From contig DAHZZC010000064.1 of NCBI GenBank assembly GCA_027435495.1, positions 1 through 12,090 on the forward strand: 12,090 nt of DNA, given 5' to 3'. This document shows positions 7,059 through 12,090 of this stretch, piece after piece (position 1 is the first letter of the stretch; each line of letters opens with the position of its first letter). The notes under the pieces were generated by a model. That model saw only the letters and a program-made list of their open reading frames with translations, did not search any database and was not told the origin of the DNA. The position numbers and the translations under genes are program-made. Source of the stretch: Planctomycetales bacterium. GTDB taxonomy: Bacteria > Planctomycetota > Planctomycetia > Isosphaerales > Isosphaeraceae.

Positions 7059-7065
7059 AGGGAGG
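7059..7065 (+). promoter_or_regulatory. Ribosome binding site choosing the emrA start
   Basis: AGGGAGG lies 8 nt before ATG 7074 and favours that start over ATG 7032, which has only an A-run before it. A second purine-rich stretch, GAGGAGGAGGG (7173-7183), precedes the in-frame ATG at 7191 by 7 nt, so a shorter adaptor starting at 7191 is a real alternative, or both may be used. Confidence 0.6.
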
Positions 7066-7073
7066 CTGTGACG

Positions 7074-8702
7074 ATGGGAGAGTCGATGGGATCGGGCGGG
7101 GACGGGGTGGCGACGGTGAGCGCGCGGACGATCTCCTCGCCGGGGCATGGGTCGAGGCATGGTCCGCACGTCGAGGAGGAGGGCGCGCTGATGGGTGAGG
7201 CAAAAGAGGTCGTCCGGCCGCCGAGGCGAGGGGGTCGCCGGTGGGTGATGGCTGGTGTCGCGGCGGTCGCGGCGGTGGTGGGGGCGTGGAAGGGCGGACC
7301 GTGGATACGCGGCTACATGGCGCACGTGTCGACCGACGACGCCTTCGTCACAGGGGATGCGTCAACGGTTCCGAGCCGGGTTGCCGACGTGGTCGAGCGG
7401 GTGCTTGTGCACGACAACGATTATGTGGCGAAGGGTGCGCTGCTGGTGCAGCTTGACCGAGAGCCGTACCGGCTACTGGTTGAGCAGAAGCGGCAGGACT
7501 GGCAGCAGGCCCGGATGCAGGTTGACGGGATGATCCGGGCGATCGAGGCGGCGCGAGCCGAGCTTGAGCAGGCGCGGGACCAAGTGCGATCGTCGGTCTC
7601 ATCGCTGGAGGAGGCCTGGCGGGCCGTCGAGGGGCAGCAGGAACAGGTTCGCTATCAGATCGCGAGCCTTCGGGCGGAGGTCGCCTCGCTTCGGGCGGCG
7701 CAGGCCGATTTGATCCTGGCCGAGAAGGATCACCAGCGGATCAAGAACCTGGTGGCCCAGCAGAGCGGGACGGCCGCGGAGCTCGACCAGCGGCTCGCAA
7801 CGATGCAGAGCGCCCGAGAGAAGCTCAAGGCGGCGGCTGAACGGGTACAGCAGGCCCGAGCCTTGCTGGCTCTCCCGCCGGATTATCAGCATCCTGAGCG
7901 CGTGCCCGCCGACCTGGAGCACACGGCGACGGCCGTGCGCCGGGCCGTTGCCTCGGGGCAGCAGATCCTGGCGCGGCTAGGTCTCGCCTCGTCGGTTGTC
8001 CCGCTCCAGCCCGAGGCGCTTCGCCGAGCCGTGCAGGACCTGGCGTCTCGGACCTCGGAATCGTGGTTCGACGAGGTCCCTTCGGTTCGAGTCGCCCGGG
8101 CTCAGTTCGAGCGGGCCGAGGCGATGCTGGGCGGGCCCTCGTTCGACCCATCGCACAAGGACCAGCACCCAAGCATCGTCAAGGCGCGGGAGGAGCTGGA
8201 GGAGGCCGAGCTTCGGCTGGGCTACACCGAGATCCGTGCGCCGGTTTCTGGGTTCGTGAACCGCCGATCGGTCAATTCGGGCGACGCCGTGCAGGCGGGC
8301 CAGGGACTACTCGCGATCCAGCCTCTGGAGGATGTGTACATCGTCGCAAATTTCAAGGAAACGCAGATTGCTGACCTTTCGATCGGGCAGCCGGTCGAGG
8401 TCGAGGTCGACGCCTATCCCGGCCGGACCTTTCGCGGCCGGGTCTCGGGCTTCGCACCGGCGACGGGCGCGGCCTCGTCGATGCTCCCGCCCGAGAACGC
8501 CACAGGGAATTTCGTGAAGGTGGTCCAGCGAATTCCGGTTCGGATCGATCTGGTCGACCCAAACCCGAGACTGACCCCGTTGCTGGTCGGGATGTCGGCG
8601 GTGCCCTCGGTGGACATCAAGGCAAAGCCCGAAGGCGCGGACGCCGGCGCCCGGCTTCGGGGATCGTCCGACCGGACCCCAATTGCGGAGGCCCGTCGAT
8701 GA
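7074..8702 (+). CDS. emrA: EmrA/HlyD-type membrane-fusion (adaptor) protein
   Basis: This is the periplasmic adaptor of a tripartite pump, linking the inner-membrane transporter to the TolC-type channel. From ATG 7074 it has 542 residues; from ATG 7191, 503. Order: low-complexity cytoplasmic N-terminus; one membrane helix (about 57-72, after GGRRW); first half of the lipoyl-like domain (STDDAFVTGDASTVPSRVADVV, then VHDNDYVAKGALLVQLD); a long alpha-helical hairpin (about 131-382, rich in Ala/Glu/Gln/Arg); second lipoyl half from YTEIRAPVSGFV (384 on); and a beta-barrel with ANFKETQIADLSIGQPVEVEVDAYPG. E. coli EmrA has about 390 residues, so the hairpin region is roughly twice as long here, with Pro-containing interruptions (LALPPDYQHPERVP and GGPSFDPSHKDQHPS). 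The stop overlaps the transporter start (ATGA). Repression by the divergent TetR-type protein is likely. Confidence 0.9.
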   Translation: MGESMGSGGDGVATVSARTISSPGHGSRHGPHVEEEGALMGEAKEVVRPPRRGGRRWVMAGVAAVAAVVGAWKGGPWIRGYMAHVSTDDAFVTGDASTVPSRVADVVERVLVHDNDYVAKGALLVQLDREPYRLLVEQKRQDWQQARMQVDGMIRAIEAARAELEQARDQVRSSVSSLEEAWRAVEGQQEQVRYQIASLRAEVASLRAAQADLILAEKDHQRIKNLVAQQSGTAAELDQRLATMQSAREKLKAAAERVQQARALLALPPDYQHPERVPADLEHTATAVRRAVASGQQILARLGLASSVVPLQPEALRRAVQDLASRTSESWFDEVPSVRVARAQFERAEAMLGGPSFDPSHKDQHPSIVKAREELEEAELRLGYTEIRAPVSGFVNRRSVNSGDAVQAGQGLLAIQPLEDVYIVANFKETQIADLSIGQPVEVEVDAYPGRTFRGRVSGFAPATGAASSMLPPENATGNFVKVVQRIPVRIDLVDPNPRLTPLLVGMSAVPSVDIKAKPEGADAGARLRGSSDRTPIAEARR

Positions 8703-10294
8703 GCGAACCCGCGATCTTCCCGGCCGATCGGCCCGCGATCAATCCCTGGATCATTGCCATGACGGTCACGCTCGCGACCTTCATGGAGGTGCTGGACACT
8801 TCGATCGCGAACGTCGCGCTGCCTCACATCGCCGGGAGCCTCTCGGTCTCGGTCCACGAGAGGACCTGGGTGCTGACCAGTTACCTTGTCGCCAATGCGA
8901 TCGTCCTTCCGCTCACCGGCTGGCTCTCGTCGATTGTCGGGCGGAAGCGGTTCTACATGACCTGCGTGATCCTCTTCACGGCCAGTTCGGCGCTTTGCGG
9001 GATGGCGACCAGCATCGAGCAGCTCGTCTTCTTCCGCGTGCTCCAGGGGCTTGCGGGCGGCGGATTGCAGCCTTCGGAGCAGGCGATCTTAATGGATACC
9101 TTCCCGCCAGCAAAACGCGGGATGGCGATGGCCGTCTACACGCTCGCCATCCTCGTCGCGCCGGTGCTCGGACCGACGCTCGGTGGCTACATCACCGAGA
9201 ATTATAGTTGGCGGTGGATCTTTTACATCAACATCCCTGTCGGCGTGCTCTCGATCGTCCTGAGCGGCCTCGTCCTGGAAGACCCGCCCTACCTCAGGGC
9301 CCAGAGGGCAAAGCAAAGGGGAAAGCCGATCCGCGTGGATTTCCTCGGCCTCTCGCTGATTTCGATTGGGCTCGCCTCGCTGGAGTTGATGCTCGACAAG
9401 GGACAGGAGCACGACTGGTTCGACTCACCCTTCATCGTCCAGCTGGCGATCGTCGCGACGGTGGCACTGGTGGCGGCGATTGTCTGGGAGCTTCGACACC
9501 CGGAGCCGATCGTGAATTTGCGGCTGTTCCGCGATCGGAACTTCGCGATGGCCTCGGTCTGTGTCTTCTTCGCGTTCGGGGTGCTGTACGGCAGCAACGT
9601 GCTGCTTCCGCAGATGCTTCAAACGCTGATGGGATACTCAGCCCTCAATGCGGGGCTGGTCCTCTCGCCGGCCGGGTTCGTGACGATGCTGGAGATGCCG
9701 GTTATCGGCATTTTGCTCAGCCGAGGGGTCGATGCCCGCAAGCTGATCATTGCCGGGCTGGTAACGCAGGGGATCGCCTCGCTCTGGATGTCGGGCCTGA
9801 ACCTCGGCGTCTCGCCGGGTATGGTCATCTCACCACGAAACATTCAAACCTTGGGCGCTGGGATGATGTTCGTTCCGATCAATCTGGTCGCCTACGCCTT
9901 TCTCCCGAAGGATCAGACGAACAACGCTTCGGGCCTGTTCAGCCTGGTCCGAAACGAGGGATCAAGCATCGGCGTGGCCTTGACGAACACCCTCCTCCAG
10001 CGACGGACGCAGTTCCACCAGGCGCGGATGGTGGAGCACCTGGACCCGCTCAACGCGGCGGCCTCGCACTGGATGTCGGGCGTCTCGGGGGCGTTTCAGG
10101 CCCGGTTCGGCGACCCGGCCCTCTCGCAGCGGAGGGGCCTGCAGATGCTGTATCAGGTGGTCCAGCAGCAGGCCGCGGCGGTCTCTTACCTGGATATGTT
10201 CTGGCTGTTCTCGGTGCTCGCATTCGGCGTGGTACCGCTAGTCTTCCTGATGAAGCGTGCGGGCTCGGAAGGCGCGAGCGTCGCCGTACACTGA
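8699..10294 (+). CDS. emrB: EmrB/QacA-type MFS drug:proton antiporter (DHA2, 14 TM)
   Basis: This inner-membrane exporter uses the proton gradient to expel hydrophobic or cationic compounds, here through the EmrA and TolC partners. The 531-residue length fits the 14-helix DHA2 family (E. coli EmrB has 512). Visible motifs: D1-like LDTSIANVALP (32-42), motif A GWLSSIVGRKR (74-84), motif B RVLQGLAGG (113-121) with its conserved Arg, and the antiporter motif C region ILVAPVLGPTLGG (151-163), followed by SWRWIFYINIPVG. Later helices are obvious as long hydrophobic stretches. GGAGG (8687-8691) lies 7 nt before the ATG, and the start overlaps the emrA stop (ATGA), so the two subunits are translationally linked. 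The substrate cannot be deduced. Confidence 0.95.
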   Translation: MSEPAIFPADRPAINPWIIAMTVTLATFMEVLDTSIANVALPHIAGSLSVSVHERTWVLTSYLVANAIVLPLTGWLSSIVGRKRFYMTCVILFTASSALCGMATSIEQLVFFRVLQGLAGGGLQPSEQAILMDTFPPAKRGMAMAVYTLAILVAPVLGPTLGGYITENYSWRWIFYINIPVGVLSIVLSGLVLEDPPYLRAQRAKQRGKPIRVDFLGLSLISIGLASLELMLDKGQEHDWFDSPFIVQLAIVATVALVAAIVWELRHPEPIVNLRLFRDRNFAMASVCVFFAFGVLYGSNVLLPQMLQTLMGYSALNAGLVLSPAGFVTMLEMPVIGILLSRGVDARKLIIAGLVTQGIASLWMSGLNLGVSPGMVISPRNIQTLGAGMMFVPINLVAYAFLPKDQTNNASGLFSLVRNEGSSIGVALTNTLLQRRTQFHQARMVEHLDPLNAAASHWMSGVSGAFQARFGDPALSQRRGLQMLYQVVQQQAAAVSYLDMFWLFSVLAFGVVPLVFLMKRAGSEGASVAVH

Positions 10295-10321
10295 GTCTCG
10301 GGGCTGGTCCGGAAGACAGAA

Positions 10322-10445
10322 GAGCAACCACGAAAAACACGAAATCACACGAAAATCGACTCGGGATTTTCAACTCCTACGTTCCGTCAACGATCTTCTT
10401 TCTCTGCAATTCTTTCGTGTCTTTTCGTGGTTTTCGTGGTTGCTC
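10322..10445. repeat. Inverted-repeat element of CACGAAA units between emrB and tolC
   Basis: The 33-bp left arm (10322-10354) and right arm (10413-10445) are reverse complements at 30 of 33 positions, both starting GAGCAACCACGAAAA when read inward. They enclose 58 bp. Each arm contains three CACGAAA-type units spaced 9-10 bp apart (left at 10329, 10338, 10348). The AT-richer composition contrasts with the flanking genes. Read as protein, such elements give spurious TTKNTK or NHEKHE peptides that I recall as common in annotations of environmental bacteria, which points to a dispersed palindromic family rather than a gene. In mRNA it would form a long hairpin inside the pump transcript. There is no transposase and no clear target-site duplication. 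Confidence 0.82.
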
Positions 10446-10480
10446 CTCCGGTGCCGTTCCCGATCGGCCATCGCGTACAC

Positions 10481-10487
10481 AAGGAGG
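10481..10487 (+). promoter_or_regulatory. Strong Shine-Dalgarno that sets the tolC start
   Basis: AAGGAGG lies 6 nt before ATG 10494 (and only 3 nt before an adjacent in-frame GTG at 10491). It rules out the upstream in-frame ATG at 10257, which lies inside emrB. It starts 35 nt past the end of the inverted repeat, so the hairpin would not mask it. Confidence 0.75.
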
Positions 10488-10493
10488 GTCGTG

Positions 10494-11873
10494 ATGACTC
10501 GTTACTTTCGCCGAGAGTCGGGCTGGGCCGTTGCGATGATCGGAGCTCTTTGGCTGATGGTGGTCCCATCGGTGGTCGCCGAGGACCTGGCCGAGGCCTG
10601 GACGATGTCGCTGAATTCGAATCCGCAGCTTGGCGCCAGTCGACGGACGACCACAGCGGCCGGACTGGACCTGGCCTCCATCAAGGGCACCCGGCTCCCG
10701 CAGATCCAGACGCTGAACCTCGAATCGTTCCTGACCAACCCGATCTCGGTGGCGGGTCTCGGCGGTCAGCCGAAGGCGGCGCCGGCGAGCGGCCAGCAAT
10801 CGTTTCTGCTCTCCGCCGTGGCCGCGACTGTCCCGATCTACAGCGGCGGCCGGATCCGCCATTCGATCGCCGATAGCCACGCGCAACTCAGCGCCGCAAG
10901 GGCCGACGAGGCCGCCGCAGCGCTGGATATCAAGCTCGAAGTGGCACGAGCCTATGTCGATGTCCTCCGCGCCGATCGTGGCGTCGCCGTGGCACGGAGC
11001 AGCGTTTCAAGTCTTTCGTCGCAGGCGCGTGATGTCGGAAACCTGGTCAAGCAGGGGCTCAGCATCCGCAACGACCTCCTGGCAGCGCAGGTGGCGAGGT
11101 CGAACGCCCGACAGCGAGAGATTCAGGCGAAGAACCGGCTGAGCATCGCCTGGGCCGCCTACAACCGCTATCTCTGCCGGCCGATGGAGACGGTCGTTCC
11201 TCTCGCCGACCTGGTCCCGCCCGAACCGCCGGCAGCCGCAATCGGTCGGGCCGCCGATCTTGCCGCTCTGCTGGAAGCGGACCCCGAGCCGATCGTTCCC
11301 GACGAGGGAGAAATCCGGTCGCTGGGCGACGTGGCGCTCCGGAACCGGCCCGAGTTAAAATCGCTCTCCGAACAGGCGCGATCGGGCCACGAGCAGGCGG
11401 CGGCCGAGCGAGCGAAGACGCGTCCGCAGGTCAGTTTCTTCGTCGCCAACATCTATCAGAACGCGAGGTTCCTGCCGACCGAGGCTGACAGCGGCGCAGC
11501 CTCGTTCCTGCTCAACTGGACGATCTACGACGGCGGCCGATCGCGTCGCCATGCCGCGGCGTTGGATCAGCGGTCGGCGGCCTCGCTTTGCCGACGCGAC
11601 GATCTCGCCGCGGCGATCCGGCTCCAGGTCCGATCGGCCTGGCTCACCTGCCGCGAGAGCGAGAGCCGCATCCCGGTTTCCCGCGCGGCGCTAACCCAGG
11701 CCGACGAGAACCTCCGCGTCGCCCGCGGCCGGTATCTACAACAACGCGGGACCAATACCGAGGTTCTCGACGCCGAGGCCGCACGCGTGCAAAGCTACGA
11801 CAATTATTTCAACGCCCTCTATGACGCCGTCGTCGCCGGCTTCGAGCTCCACCGAGCCGTGGGGGATCTTTGA
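10494..11873 (+). CDS. TolC-type outer-membrane efflux channel
   Basis: The 459-residue protein forms the trimeric outer-membrane and periplasmic tunnel through which the EmrAB-type pump expels its substrate. A signal peptide (1-29, basic MTRYFRR, hydrophobic core, cleavage after SVVA) leads to EDLAEAWTMSLNSNPQL, the typical start of the first outer-membrane efflux repeat. The two structural repeats show the expected strand motifs VPIYSGGRIRHSI (from 113) and LNWTIYDGGRSRRHA (from 340), each followed by a long Ala-rich helix (for example AAALDIKLEVARAYVDVLRA and IRLQVRSAWLTCRESES). The final segment, RVARGRYLQQRGTNTEVLDAEAARVQSYDNYFNALYDA, also matches the family. It follows emrB by 199 bp containing the inverted repeat, so it is likely in the same operon but may be expressed at a different level. 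No lipoprotein cysteine is seen, so it resembles TolC more than OprM. Confidence 0.93.
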   Translation: MTRYFRRESGWAVAMIGALWLMVVPSVVAEDLAEAWTMSLNSNPQLGASRRTTTAAGLDLASIKGTRLPQIQTLNLESFLTNPISVAGLGGQPKAAPASGQQSFLLSAVAATVPIYSGGRIRHSIADSHAQLSAARADEAAAALDIKLEVARAYVDVLRADRGVAVARSSVSSLSSQARDVGNLVKQGLSIRNDLLAAQVARSNARQREIQAKNRLSIAWAAYNRYLCRPMETVVPLADLVPPEPPAAAIGRAADLAALLEADPEPIVPDEGEIRSLGDVALRNRPELKSLSEQARSGHEQAAAERAKTRPQVSFFVANIYQNARFLPTEADSGAASFLLNWTIYDGGRSRRHAAALDQRSAASLCRRDDLAAAIRLQVRSAWLTCRESESRIPVSRAALTQADENLRVARGRYLQQRGTNTEVLDAEAARVQSYDNYFNALYDAVVAGFELHRAVGDL

Positions 11874-11941
11874 TTCAGGTGTCTGATGGTGGAGACCGGA
11901 CGAGAATGGGACGAATCCCAATGGGTTGGGGCAGTATCGGA

Positions 11942-11970
11942 TTGCTCGGGTCGTGGCAGACGCCTATAAC
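11942..11970 (+). promoter_or_regulatory. Candidate promoter for the last, partial gene
   Basis: TTGCTC (11942-11947) and TATAAC (11965-11970, 5 of 6 to TATAAT) are separated by 17 bp. The same TTGCTC hexamer serves as the -35 candidate of the efflux operon. Transcription would start near 11977, about 35 nt before the ATG at 12012. The rest of the 138-bp gap after tolC holds two overlapping 5-bp hairpins (around 11907-11930) with no T-run. Confidence 0.45.
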
Positions 11971-12011
11971 GGGCATCTGGCGGTCTCCGACGACCTACCA
12001 GGAGCCTTATC

Positions 12012-12090
12012 ATGATCCGACACCGACAACCGCGGATGGACCTCATCCTCATTCTGGCCTCAATCACCTTGGCCATCCCGCTCGCCTCGA
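12012..12090 (+). CDS. Start of a secreted or membrane protein gene (cut by window end)
   Basis: ATG 12012 is preceded by AGGAG (12000-12004) at 7-nt spacing and opens a frame that runs to the window edge. The 26 visible residues begin MIRHRQPRMDLILILASI, a basic start followed by a hydrophobic core and Ala/Pro/Leu/Ala/Ser, which is a typical signal peptide or first membrane helix. Too little is visible to name a family. A promoter-like sequence lies just upstream. Confidence 0.6.
   Translation, partial: MIRHRQPRMDLILILASITLAIPLAS

Noticed and set aside
10322..10355. CRISPR-like short repeat array (CACGAAA units)
   Set aside because: Units are 7-8 bp with 1-3 bp between them, with no spacers and no cas genes; the arms are inverted copies.
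10322..10445. Rho-independent terminator after emrB
   Set aside because: The stem is far longer than usual, the loop is 58 nt, and the right arm is followed by CTCCGG rather than a T-run. A dispersed repeat explains it better, although partial termination cannot be excluded.
10257..10493. N-terminal extension of the TolC-type gene back into emrB, giving NHEKHE-like peptides
   Set aside because: The extension is the translated inverted repeat plus the end of emrB. AAGGAGG and a signal peptide fix the start at 10494.
11891..11988. Inverted pair GGAGACCG / CGGTCTCC with 82 bp between
   Set aside because: Only 8 bp with no extension; expected by chance in GC-rich sequence.

Overview
The window is GC-rich bacterial chromosome with tightly packed, often overlapping genes, strong purine-rich ribosome binding sites and several ATGA stop/start overlaps. 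The protein content suggests a planctomycete, perhaps an Isosphaeraceae-like lineage: a divergent PfkB kinase, a small anchored STN-domain protein, a zinc-dependent S1/P1 nuclease, and an EmrAB-TolC pump with an unusually long adaptor. The taxonomic call is an inference from gene flavour and GC content; no rRNA or other marker gene is present.

Left part (1-3155, + strand): the 3' part of a divergent PfkB-family sugar kinase gene runs in from the left edge. It is followed by a short gene for a secreted or membrane-anchored STN-domain protein. That gene overlaps by ATGA with a gene for a single-pass membrane protein of unknown function. The end of the latter overlaps convergently, by 14 bp, the 3' end of pdxA.

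Middle part (3142-6840): pdxA (vitamin B6 synthesis, - strand) is divergent from a two-gene + strand operon of hemD-like uroporphyrinogen-III synthase and a secreted S1/P1-type nuclease, again joined by ATGA. A tetR-type repressor gene lies on the - strand, 9 bp beyond the nuclease stop.

Right part (6841-12090): the TetR gene is divergent from a drug-efflux cluster. The cluster has an EmrA-like adaptor, an EmrB/QacA-type 14-TM transporter (ATGA-coupled to the adaptor) and a TolC-type outer-membrane channel, together a complete tripartite pump. The pump promoter has a consensus TATAAT overlapped by the first of two near-identical palindromic operators 25 bp apart, so the local TetR protein very likely represses the pump. 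Between transporter and channel lies a 124-bp inverted repeat with 33-bp arms built of CACGAAA units, which looks like a dispersed palindromic element. The window ends in the signal peptide of a further gene with its own candidate promoter.

I see no CRISPR array, tRNA, rRNA, transposase, phage gene or recognisable defence system. Most of the window is ordinary chromosome. The points most worth a second look are the operator/promoter layout, the CACGAAA inverted repeat inside the pump operon, the PfkB protein lacking the usual catalytic aspartate, and the hemD-nuclease pairing.
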